From: Rhodothermales bacterium
GTDB lineage: Bacteria; Bacteroidota; Rhodothermia; Rhodothermales; Bin80
DNA length: 64,000 nucleotides
NCBI GenBank assembly: GCA_028278205.1
Contig: JANQES010000057.1
Location: 1-64,000, forward strand
Direction of reading: 5' to 3'
The notes beneath the pieces are model-generated. The model was not told the origin of the DNA, did no database searches, and was given only the letters and a program-made list of their open reading frames with translations. Of this stretch, positions 50,775-60,610 are shown one piece after another; position 1 is the stretch's first letter, and the number at the start of each line of letters is the position of its first letter. The position numbers were made by a program, and so were the translations under genes.

Positions 50775-51494
50775 TCAATTGAATCTCTTGTGAATGAACC
50801 AGATGGGCAAATAGACGAGGATAAACAGCGCAAACGCCAACACTTCACACACCAACAGATACCACGGCCACGGCCCCAGCACGTCGAGCAGCGAAGCCGT
50901 CGGCGGCTTGCGCATGATGTAGAAATAGTTGGATCCCAACAACAGATTCGCCACAAAGACGGCGGCGGCATACACGTGGAGCCACCCAAACGCCTTCAGC
51001 AGGCTGCACCAATCCGGAAAAAACTTGAAACTCGCCGTGATGTAAACGACAAAAACAATCAGGCCGCCGTGGACGATCCAGTATTTGAAAAACGTGAAGT
51101 TGGGGAATCCGTTGAACAGGTGCGGCGTCAGTATGGCCTGCAAGGTGCCGACCAGAACTAAAAAGTACAGGATCTCGTGGACACGGTGCGTCGGCTTCCA
51201 CATCAAAAACGGTAACAACAACGCCGCGAGGTTACACACGTCGAGCGGCAGGTCGGTCGTCTTGTCGAAGTCGCCCAGCACGATGCGGATTGCCACCCAG
51301 AGCACAACGGCGATTGCCAGGACGACGGCCATGACACGCGCCACGAGCAGCCGTCGCTCTGCGCTGAGAAAGCGGTTGGCGTAAAGCGGAAGCGCCACGG
51401 ACGCCCCCACCGTAAGCGCTAACATCATCAGATGCTGCGCGCCGAAGGTGGTAAACAGCGTGTTGTATTCGAGAAAAGCGTTGCTGGTCTCCAT
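50775..51494 (-). CDS. YwaF-like (TIGR02206) membrane protein
   Basis: A 239-residue integral membrane protein with six or seven helices (GAQHLMMLALTVGASVALPL, VMAVVLAIAVVLWVAI, DVCNLAALLLPFLM, EILYFLVLVGTLQAIL, YWIVHGGLIVFVVYIT, YAAAVFVANLLLG, CEVLAFALFILVYLPIWF). The PLDVCN, HGG and GSNYFY motifs are those of the YwaF/TIGR02206 family, whose function is unknown. It is upstream of the TetR/GH3 pair on the same strand; the operator lies between them. Confidence 0.85.
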   Translation of the reverse strand: METSNAFLEYNTLFTTFGAQHLMMLALTVGASVALPLYANRFLSAERRLLVARVMAVVLAIAVVLWVAIRIVLGDFDKTTDLPLDVCNLAALLLPFLMWKPTHRVHEILYFLVLVGTLQAILTPHLFNGFPNFTFFKYWIVHGGLIVFVVYITASFKFFPDWCSLLKAFGWLHVYAAAVFVANLLLGSNYFYIMRKPPTASLLDVLGPWPWYLLVCEVLAFALFILVYLPIWFIHKRFN

Positions 51495-51639
51495 GGGCTG
51501 GATCCATCAGGGAACGAGGCGGCCAGGGATCGGCAATAAGGTAGGAAGAAAGATGGAGCGGTACTGTGTTTGAGAACGTCTAGCTTCATCATCCCTATCA
51601 AAGAAACCGATTGATCATTGGCGGTGAGGAGATAGCGCT

Positions 51640-51906
51640 ATGAAAATTGCCCCGGTTGCCGACGTCAAGGCGCACCTGAGCGCCTACATCCGCGCCAGCG
51701 AAGAAGGACCCGTCGTCATCAGACGCAACGGCAAGCCCGCCGCCGTGCTGCTGGCCGTAGAGGATGAAGACGAGCTAGACCGCCTGATCCTGGCCCACAC
51801 GCCGAAATTTAAAACCCTGCTGGAGGCTTCACGAGCACAAATCAAACGCGGCGAATATCTGTCACACGAGGCGTTTTGGGATGAGGTGGATAGGGAGGAA
51901 CCATGA
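51640..51906 (+). CDS. Phd/YefM-family antitoxin
   Basis: An 88-residue protein with the Phd/YefM N-terminal fold: MKIAPVADVKAHLSAYIRAS and GPVVIRRNGKPAAVLLAVED. The C-terminal tail (LLEASRAQIKRGEYLSHEAF) is the neutralising part of such antitoxins. GGTGAGGAG lies about ten bases before the ATG. The following gene overlaps the stop (ATGA at 51903), as in toxin-antitoxin pairs, but it encodes a short helical protein and not a RelE, Doc or PIN toxin. Confidence 0.85.
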   Translation: MKIAPVADVKAHLSAYIRASEEGPVVIRRNGKPAAVLLAVEDEDELDRLILAHTPKFKTLLEASRAQIKRGEYLSHEAFWDEVDREEP

Positions 51907-52103
51907 TCCAGAACGATGAACAGTTAAAATTGGCGCAGAAAGCCGTCCGAAATCTACAATCGATTTTGACGAAGGCTCGGAAGATACACAGCACCGCCGA
52001 ATACAAGGCGATGTCGGAGCCGATCTTGCTGGAATTGCAACAGCGCGAGAATGCGATCCTGCGGTATTTGAGCTTGACAGAGAGCCAAGCATCTGCCTTG
52101 TAA
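51903..52103 (+). CDS. Small helical protein coupled to the Phd-type antitoxin
   Basis: A 66-residue charged, mostly helical protein: MIQNDEQLKLAQKAVRNLQS, ILTKARKIHSTAEYKAMSEP, ILLELQQRENAILRYLSLTE. It overlaps the antitoxin gene by four bases, with GGAGG (51894-51900) as its Shine-Dalgarno. The text resembles the N-terminal helical segment found before the DNA-binding domain of some HigA-type antitoxins (NDEQYxxAxxxxxxLxxIL), but no HTH follows. It could be a truncated toxin, a second antitoxin part or a toxin of its own. No catalytic motif is seen. Confidence 0.65.
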   Translation: MIQNDEQLKLAQKAVRNLQSILTKARKIHSTAEYKAMSEPILLELQQRENAILRYLSLTESQASAL

Positions 52104-52120
52104 TTCAAATCACTCGTTTG

Positions 52121-54796
<2,676 letters not shown>

Positions 54797-54803
54797 TTTT
54801 TCT

Positions 54804-54889
54804 TCGAAAGGGGGAAAGGGAGAGAGGGCGAAAGGAAGACTCTCTTCCTCATCCTTCTCCCTTTCCCCCTTTCTCCCTCTCACCCTTTC
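54804..54889. repeat. Palindrome of GAAAGGG-type words between usp and ATPase genes
   Basis: CGAAAGGGGGAAAGGGAGAG (54805-54824) and GGCGAAAGGAAG face CTTCTCCCTTTCCCCCTTTC (54854-54873) and CTCTCACCCTTTCTC. The TGA of the first Usp gene (54880-54882) is in the right arm, so its last residues (DEKG) are repeat-derived. Confidence 0.8.
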
Positions 54890-55806
54890 TCATCAGAAAC
54901 CTCGGTCCTGGCGATGAAAACGGGACAACTGGCCCTGCGCACGATGCGTTCGGCAACGCTGCCGAGCAGAAATCGGTTAAAACCCGTCAGCCCGCGCGGC
55001 GCGATGAGCAGGAGGTCGGCCAGGTGCTCCTCGGCTGCGGCCACGATCGTCTCGGCGGGTTGCCCCTCGACGACGTGGAATTCGGCGGGCACGTCCGGCC
55101 CCGGCGTCTGTTCGAAAAGCTCTTCGAGCCGGGCGCGGCTTTTCTCGACGATGCCCGGCACGAGGTCGTGGATCGAGAGCGTCCTGGTGATCGAGACGGG
55201 CAGCGAGAGCGGCTGGATGACGTAGATCAGATGCAACATCGCGCCGTAGCCGTCGGTCATGGCTTTGGCGGTCTGGAGCGCCTGCGCAGCGTGGTCCGAG
55301 AAATCGACGGCGGTGAGGATGCGCTGGATGGGGCGTGGTTCGTCTTTAGAACCCTCCTGCCGGCGCACCGTCAGGACGTGGCAGGGCGCTTTGTGGACCA
55401 CCTCTTCGGCGACGCTGCCGAGCAGCAGCCGCCCGACGCCGCGCCGCCCGTGCGTGCCCATCACGATCAGATCGACGGCCTCGGCGGCGGCATAGTCCAG
55501 GATGACCGGCCCGGCGGCAGAACCTCGCGAGAGGACGCGCCGAAGCGACACGTGCCGGTGCTGATGCGCTTCGATGAGCGCGCGCATCTGTGCGTCGGCC
55601 TCGTCCATGCCGGCCTGAAGCGCCTCCGTATTATGGGCAGCAGCTTCATAGGCACGCCGGATGGGATCGTCGCCAAAGGTGGGGGTAACGTGCAGCACGT
55701 GCAGGGCGGCTTCGTAATGCCGGGCCATGTGCAGGGCGTGCTCGAAGGCCGTAGCCGCTCCGTCCGAAAAATCAGTCGGATGCAGGATTTTCTTGATGGT
55801 TAGCAC
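54880..55806 (-). CDS. Universal stress protein, two Usp domains (copy 1)
   Basis: A 308-residue protein with two UspA folds. Both carry the ATP-binding motif G-x2-G-x9-G-S: MGTHGRRGVGRLLLGSVAEE in the first (about residues 118-137) and APRGLTGFNRFLLGSVAERI in the second (about 270-289). ATP-binding Usps serve in stress and dormancy. It begins with GTG (55804-55806), supported by AAGGAGGTAATCC. It is the last of four Usp genes on the minus strand, upstream of the Ca2+-type pump. Confidence 0.92.
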   Translation of the reverse strand: MLTIKKILHPTDFSDGAATAFEHALHMARHYEAALHVLHVTPTFGDDPIRRAYEAAAHNTEALQAGMDEADAQMRALIEAHQHRHVSLRRVLSRGSAAGPVILDYAAAEAVDLIVMGTHGRRGVGRLLLGSVAEEVVHKAPCHVLTVRRQEGSKDEPRPIQRILTAVDFSDHAAQALQTAKAMTDGYGAMLHLIYVIQPLSLPVSITRTLSIHDLVPGIVEKSRARLEELFEQTPGPDVPAEFHVVEGQPAETIVAAAEEHLADLLLIAPRGLTGFNRFLLGSVAERIVRRASCPVFIARTEVSDEKG

Positions 55807-55824
55807 GGATTACCTCCTTGAAAA

Positions 55825-55899
55825 ATGGCAAATAGGCAAATGGCAATTCAATCGCGACGTTAAAATTTGCCATTTGCCCATTTGCCTATTTGCCATTTA
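55825..55899. repeat. Palindrome of GGCAAAT words between usp genes
   Basis: ATGGCAAATAGGCAAATGGC (55825-55844) faces GCCATTTGCCCATTTGCCTA (55869-55888) and TTTGCCATTTAC. The stop codon of the second Usp gene (55897-55899) is the end of the right arm. Confidence 0.85.
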
Positions 55900-56841
55900 C
55901 AGAAAAACGATAGGTATCGACGAGATACGGCGGGAGCGCGCAGAGGTTTGGGGATCGGGCTTGCCGCGCCGGACGGTCAGCACCGGGCACGGCGCCTTGC
56001 GCACGACCCGTTCGGTGACGATGCCCAGGACATCCTGGCCCAGGTCAGAATGCGCGCCCATCACCACCAGATCGACGCTGTGCTTTTCGACGAAGGCGCG
56101 AATCAGGCGATCCGGACGGCCTCGGGCTACGTGAAAGCCCGCCGAGACATCGGGTCCCTTTGTCTTGCTGAAGGCCTCCATGAGTTCGGTGCGGGCTTGT
56201 TCTTCGGAGGCTTCGGCGGCGTCCTGCGCGGCGCTCGACGAACGCGGTTCGAGCACGTGGAGCAGGTCGAGGCGGGCGTCGTAGAGGGCGGCCAGGTCTT
56301 TGGCATAGGCCAGCGCCAACAAAGACAACGACGACATATCCAGCGGCACCAGCAGCCGGCGTATCCGTTCAGGACTGCGACCGTTGGGCATCACCACGCG
56401 CAAGACGGGGCAGCCGGCATGGCGCACCACTTGCTCGGCGGTGTGTCCGAGAAAAGGACTATCCAGGCCCAGGTTCAGAAAATACCCGGCGCCTCGGTCG
56501 CCATGGGCGCCCATGACGATGAAATCGACGGCTTGCTCCTCGGCATAGGCCAGAATAGCATGGACCGGATCGGCGTGCTGCACGATGACGCGGCGCAGCG
56601 GCAGGTCTTGCCAGTGTTCGGTGTAGGCGGGCACGCCGGGCCGCGGATCGGTCACTTTATCCGGCCATACGACCCCGCCGTCCTGCTTTCCCAAAGAACC
56701 CCCTTTGGCTCCGGGCAGGGCTACGTGGAGCAGATGCACCTCGGCCTTGTACCGCTGCCCCAGATAGAGGGCATGGCTGAAAGCCGCCTCGGCACAAAGA
56801 GAAAAGTCCGTCGGGACCAGGATGCGTTTAAACGGATACAT
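55897..56841 (-). CDS. Universal stress protein, two Usp domains (copy 2, degenerate ATP motifs)
   Basis: A 314-residue protein with the same double-domain layout. The first domain reads VMGAHGDRGAGYFLNLGLDS with an insertion before TAEQVVRHAGCPVL, and the second VMGAHSDLGQDVLGIVTERV; neither has the G-x2-G-x9-G-S form of the other copies, so ATP binding is probably lost. Usps without this motif (UspA type) often act as dimers. The fold is otherwise intact (ILVPTDFSLCAEAAFSHALY at the start). The last residues (VFL) lie at a repeat. Confidence 0.88.
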   Translation of the reverse strand: MYPFKRILVPTDFSLCAEAAFSHALYLGQRYKAEVHLLHVALPGAKGGSLGKQDGGVVWPDKVTDPRPGVPAYTEHWQDLPLRRVIVQHADPVHAILAYAEEQAVDFIVMGAHGDRGAGYFLNLGLDSPFLGHTAEQVVRHAGCPVLRVVMPNGRSPERIRRLLVPLDMSSLSLLALAYAKDLAALYDARLDLLHVLEPRSSSAAQDAAEASEEQARTELMEAFSKTKGPDVSAGFHVARGRPDRLIRAFVEKHSVDLVVMGAHSDLGQDVLGIVTERVVRKAPCPVLTVRRGKPDPQTSARSRRISSIPIVFL

Positions 56842-56902
56842 GAGCGTTGGATGGGACGTTGTCCTAGTTCACAGCGATGTAAGTTCTCAGGGGGTAGCGA
56901 TC

Positions 56903-57007
56903 CGTGAAACGTACAAACGTGAGGATGCTTGTAAAAACGTTTAAGTGAGGCGCCCTCACGTTTACTTCGTCAGTCGCTTCGCTCGTGTCACGTTTTACGT
57001 TTCACAG
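56903..57007. repeat. Palindrome of CACGTTT heptamers between usp genes
   Basis: GTGAAACGTACAAACGTGAG (56905-56924) faces CTCACGTTTAC (56955-56965) and GTCACGTTTTACGTTTCAC (56987-57005). The word is the same as at 4965-5034. The inner TTCGTCAGTCGCTTCGCTCG (56967-56986) is similar to text of the dispersed repeat at 22101-22217. Confidence 0.8.
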
Positions 57008-57020
57008 TATCTATCTATGA

Positions 57021-57962
57021 TTAAGGCGCAGATTGTTCAGCCATCTCGGCAGCAGCAACCGGCGCCAGCAACCGCTTGCCGAAGCCTTTGACGGTGAAGA
57101 CCGGACACGGCGCCCGGTGAACCACCCTCTCGGCGACACTGCCCAGCAGCAGGCGTTTGATCCCCGTCAGGCCATGGGTGGCTATCACGACGAGGCCGGC
57201 GCCCTGCTGCTCCGCGAAATCGACGATTTCGTAGGCCGGATGCCCCACGATGACGTGGATCGTGTAGGGCGTCTCCGGCCCGCCGGCTTCGCGCGCCAGT
57301 TGTTCGAGCGCGGCCCGGGCCTGCGCTTCGACGTCCGGAACCTGGACCGTAACCGGCTCCATGCCGTAGACTGTCGTCAGCGTCGTCTCTTCGATCACGT
57401 GCAGCAGATCCAGATGCGCGCCGTAGGTGGCTGCCAGGTCTTTGGCGTAGGCCACGGCCAACTGCGCATGGTCTGAAAAATCGACCGGCGCCAGGATGCG
57501 CCGTGCTTGTCCCTCTTCCCACGCGACGGCTTCGAACCCGACGGTCAAGACCGGGCATTCGGCCAGGCGCACCACCTTGCTCGCCACACTGCCCAGCAGC
57601 AACCGGTCTACGGCGCGGCGTCCGTGCGTGCCCATCACGATCACGTCGATGTCTTCTTCGGCAGCGTAGGCCAGGATGGCGCGCTCCACCGAACCGCCGA
57701 GGGGCGGGACCTCTACATTGATCAGCGCTCTTTCGCCGTCCCGATGCGCCTCCGGCGGCGTCACAGGCGGCGGCAGGCGCAGGTCGGCGGCGACGTCGGC
57801 TTCGCTCAGATCCAGCGGGGGTAAGACCATCGACGGCTCGGCCACGTGCAGCACGTGCAGCACGGCATCGTACTGCCCGGCCAGGTAAGCCGCCTGCGAA
57901 AAGGCGTGCTCGGCACAGGCCGAATAATCCGTCGGAAAAAGAATCTTTTTGATCTGAAGCAT
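57021..57962 (-). CDS. Universal stress protein, two Usp domains (copy 3)
   Basis: A 313-residue protein; both domains have the full ATP motif (VMGTHGRRAVDRLLLGSVAS and ATHGLTGIKRLLLGSVAERV). N-terminal MLQIKKILFPTDYSACAEHA is the standard Usp strand 1. A cluster of prolines near residue 65 (RLPPPVTPPEA) is an addition compared with copy 1. It lies between copies 2 and 4, in the same direction, with gaps of 179 and 109 bases. The first gap holds the palindrome at 56903-57007; in the second, a shorter inverted repeat (GGTGGCTGGA near 57996 with TCCAGCCACC near 58066) separates it from copy 4. Confidence 0.92.
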   Translation of the reverse strand: MLQIKKILFPTDYSACAEHAFSQAAYLAGQYDAVLHVLHVAEPSMVLPPLDLSEADVAADLRLPPPVTPPEAHRDGERALINVEVPPLGGSVERAILAYAAEEDIDVIVMGTHGRRAVDRLLLGSVASKVVRLAECPVLTVGFEAVAWEEGQARRILAPVDFSDHAQLAVAYAKDLAATYGAHLDLLHVIEETTLTTVYGMEPVTVQVPDVEAQARAALEQLAREAGGPETPYTIHVIVGHPAYEIVDFAEQQGAGLVVIATHGLTGIKRLLLGSVAERVVHRAPCPVFTVKGFGKRLLAPVAAAEMAEQSAP

Positions 57963-58071
57963 TGCTCGCTGGTGTTGGTTGCTCGCTCAGTACGGGGTGG
58001 CTGGAGGTTGGGGGATGAGGAGATCGGCGCGCGGTAGCCGGTCGCCTCACCGACATCCAGCCACCCACAGG

Positions 58072-59022
58072 CTATCCTTCGACGGCTTCGTGATCAGCCA
58101 GCGCCGGCAGCGGCACGAGCATCTTGCCGAAGGCTTTCACCGTGAAGACCGGGCAGGCGGCCAACCGCACCACCTTCTCAGCCACGCTGCCCAGGAGAAA
58201 GTGCTCCATCCCCTTGAGCCCGTGGGTGGCCATCACAATCAGGACGTGCTCCCGCTCTTTGGAGAAATCGACGATCTCGTGCGCGGCGTTGCCGTGATGC
58301 ACGTGGAATTCCGCCGCCACGTCAGGCCCTTCGGTCTCGTTGAAAAACTTCTCCAGCTCTTCCTCAGCCCGCGCCTCGATGTTGGGAATCATGTCGTAGA
58401 CCGAGAAGACGCCGGTGTTGTAGAACGCCGGATGCAACTGCTCTTCGACGATGTGCAGTAGATCCAGGCGCGCGTTGAAGAGTTCGGCCAGTTCTTTGGC
58501 GTGGCGCAGGGCCACCCGCGAATGCCGGGAGAAGTCCACCGGCACCAGGATCTTGTTTTGCCCGTGCGGCCCGGTGGTCTTTGCTTCGACGCAGTGCGCG
58601 ATGACCACGGGGCAGGGGCCGGTGCGCACGACTTCTTCGGCGGCGCTGCCCATCAGCAGGCGGCGCAGCCCGCGTCGTCCGTGCGTGCCCATGACGATCA
58701 CGTCGATGTCGTTTTCCTGGGCATAGGCTACGATGGCCGGCGCGGCGGCAATGTCGCGCTTGATGGCGCGGATGACCGGCACCCGGTCGCCTTCCTCGCC
58801 GGGCAGACCCTCCTGAACGCCTTCGAGCAACCGCTCCATCAGGGCCTCTTCCGGCGCTTCCTGGATCGACGCCGGGGCATAGGCATCGGCGTAGAGCACC
58901 TCGACGAAGAGCAGGTGGATCTCCGCGCCGGTGCGCCGGGCCAGATCGAGCGCATACTGGACCGCCGCTTCGCCGCAGTCCGAAAAATCGCGAGGAACGA
59001 GTATTTTGTTGAGGGCAAACAT
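58072..59022 (-). CDS. Universal stress protein, two Usp domains (copy 4)
   Basis: A 316-residue protein, the first in direction of transcription. Both domains keep the ATP motif (VMGTHGRRGLRRLLMGSAAE and MATHGLKGMEHFLLGSVAEK). The start at 59022 has GGAGGCTACGCCC directly before the ATG. In Rhodothermota-like and other genomes, such arrays go with anaerobic or stationary stress. The upstream gap (59023-59259) is the start of an AT-richer region and should contain the promoter of the cluster; I could not assign it. Confidence 0.92.
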   Translation of the reverse strand: MFALNKILVPRDFSDCGEAAVQYALDLARRTGAEIHLLFVEVLYADAYAPASIQEAPEEALMERLLEGVQEGLPGEEGDRVPVIRAIKRDIAAAPAIVAYAQENDIDVIVMGTHGRRGLRRLLMGSAAEEVVRTGPCPVVIAHCVEAKTTGPHGQNKILVPVDFSRHSRVALRHAKELAELFNARLDLLHIVEEQLHPAFYNTGVFSVYDMIPNIEARAEEELEKFFNETEGPDVAAEFHVHHGNAAHEIVDFSKEREHVLIVMATHGLKGMEHFLLGSVAEKVVRLAACPVFTVKAFGKMLVPLPALADHEAVEG

Positions 59023-59349
59023 GGGCGTAGCCTCCGTCAGGGCCTCTAAAAGGCGGGTTGACGCTGTTGTGAAAAAGCGATTTTCACCATCCGCCCCATA
59101 GATACGACTTTGCCCGGCGACGCGTGGACAGGAAGCGTGCGTATGAAGATGTGGGGAAATGTTTAGACGAAATGTGGGGGAATACCCCGCACACCCCGCC
59201 GGAGTATGGCAAAGATCTTAGTGACAACCCGTCGCAGGCCAGATCATGCATGAGACAATGTGAAACCATTTCTTCAAAAGCTTATACAATTTGAACTTAA
59301 GCGGGGCACAACACCTCTACCTTTCAGCACCAATCTAATGAGGTTTGAC

Positions 59350-60120
59350 ATGAAACTCTGGCCTTCTAAAAAACAATGGCAGAATTGGAAGTTGCCTAGC
59401 AAGCTGACGGCAGTCGGTACGTTCCTCGCTGTTATTTCGCTTTTCGTCACACTAGCCCTGTATGTCGGAGACAAAGTATTTGCCGATGACACGGATGTGC
59501 TGGTTTCAGAGGTACAAAAGCTCAAAGATGGACTTAAACAAATAACCATTTATAAGAATTCTACAAGAGACGAGGCTTATTTCTTCGCATGGGTTAACGC
59601 AGTAGGAGATTTGACAGAAGCGATAGAAGACAGTATTGCAGTATCCCAGCAATCAATCGAATCTCTCCTATCAGATCCCCATCCATTTAATTCCACATTT
59701 GAGCAAAAGATTACCAGCGTAGCTCACCAAGCATGGGGTGGACGTTTGGATGTTGAAGTGATGCAACGGTCCATTACGTCGGAACTTTCTTTTTCCGATG
59801 GGAGAGTACATGATCCGTTCAACAGCCAGTTTGATAAAACAATATCTATCGTCTTTTTACACGCAAATCAGAACGAAGACCTTCCTGATACACTAAAGGT
59901 TAGCTATCATGAAATCGAAACAGCCGATACCACCAGCTTCGAAGTAGAAGTAACCCCTGACCTCTCTAAGTTTTCCATTGCGTCCATGCTCATGGAATTC
60001 AATTTGGCTGGCTTTTACGTACAAAGCGTAGATACACTTGGTCAGAATGGATACTTCATGCACATAGTGAATCGAGCGAACGGCAATAAAGCCATCGGGT
60101 ATTTCAGCGTCGAAGGTTAA
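59350..60120 (+). CDS. Membrane-anchored protein, function unknown
   Basis: A 256-residue protein with one membrane helix (residues about 21-40, AVGTFLAVISLFVTLALYVG) after a basic, Trp-rich N-terminus (MKLWPSKKQWQNWKLPSKLT), then a soluble part with KDGLKQITIYKNSTRDEAYF and FAWVNAVGDLTEAIEDSIAV. The W-x-LPSKLTAxG pattern before a helix recurs in unknown membrane proteins of defence-type islands, as far as I remember. GAGGT (59340-59344) supports ATG 59350; 59260 is the longer alternative. Base composition is clearly AT-richer than in the core genes, which suggests acquisition. No known domain was recognised in the C-terminal two thirds. Confidence 0.6.
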   Translation: MKLWPSKKQWQNWKLPSKLTAVGTFLAVISLFVTLALYVGDKVFADDTDVLVSEVQKLKDGLKQITIYKNSTRDEAYFFAWVNAVGDLTEAIEDSIAVSQQSIESLLSDPHPFNSTFEQKITSVAHQAWGGRLDVEVMQRSITSELSFSDGRVHDPFNSQFDKTISIVFLHANQNEDLPDTLKVSYHEIETADTTSFEVEVTPDLSKFSIASMLMEFNLAGFYVQSVDTLGQNGYFMHIVNRANGNKAIGYFSVEG

Positions 60121-60186
60121 TCAACCCAGAAGGATATGAACCCGTCATCATCTGCACCTGCGAAGAATTACTGGAGGCGTAGCGTC

Positions 60187-60381
60187 ATGAAAGACGATCC
60201 TATCGTAACAGAAGTAAGGAAGATACGTGAGGCGCACGCTGCACGCTTCAACTACGATCTACGGGCGATCTACGAAGACATCAAGAAGCAGGAACAGGCG
60301 TGCGAGCACGAGTTGCGCCCCCTGACGCCGAAGCGTGTAAAGAAGAACGCTGCCCCCAAAGGCCGCGAAAGAGCAGCTTAA
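60187..60381 (+). CDS. Orphan small antitoxin-like helical protein
   Basis: A 64-residue basic protein with MKDDPIVTEVRKIREAHAAR followed by FNYDLRAIYEDIKKQEQACE. The pattern EVRKIREAxxxxxxxDxxxIYEDIKKQE matches the small partner of the PIN toxin at 12370-12558 (MKDDESMDALERVREARRRI). No PIN gene is next to it. GGAGG ten bases before ATG 60187 supports the start (60136 is a longer alternative). The C-terminus is basic (PKRVKKNAAPKGRERA), in contrast to the acidic one of the other copy. Confidence 0.65.
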   Translation: MKDDPIVTEVRKIREAHAARFNYDLRAIYEDIKKQEQACEHELRPLTPKRVKKNAAPKGRERAA

Positions 60382-60392
60382 CCCACACACTA

Positions 60393-60423
60393 CCTCAACT
60401 CGTGCCCCCGCCTTTGACCCATT
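60393..60423. repeat. Remnant of the luxR 3' end (direct repeat copy A)
   Basis: CCTCAACTCGTGC (60393-60405) followed by 18 bases ending in GACCCATT, equal to 63808-63838 at 28 of 31 positions. In the downstream copy this is the end of the LuxR-type gene (minus strand, ...WVEGESTS-stop); here the frame is broken just before it. The rest of the 229-base gap up to 60610 holds the leader of the DUF4157 gene. Confidence 0.75.
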
Positions 60424-60610
60424 ACGGAATATTGTTTAGCGTGGCGAACCGATCAACCGAAAGAGGAGTAGGAAAAAAAATAAACGCATAAACCCGGTTC
60501 GCTCATATGGAATTGCGTATTTTATGATCATATAGGATCGGTGTATCATCCAGCCAGCATCCAGGTATTGACAAAGTAGACATCAGATAATCAAGCCAGG
60601 AGGATTCGTC

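Noticed and set aside
60569-60600. Possible promoter before the DUF4157 gene (TTGACA ... GATAAT)
   Set aside because: Spacing of the two boxes is only about 12 bases, and the consensus does not fit the Bacteroidota type.
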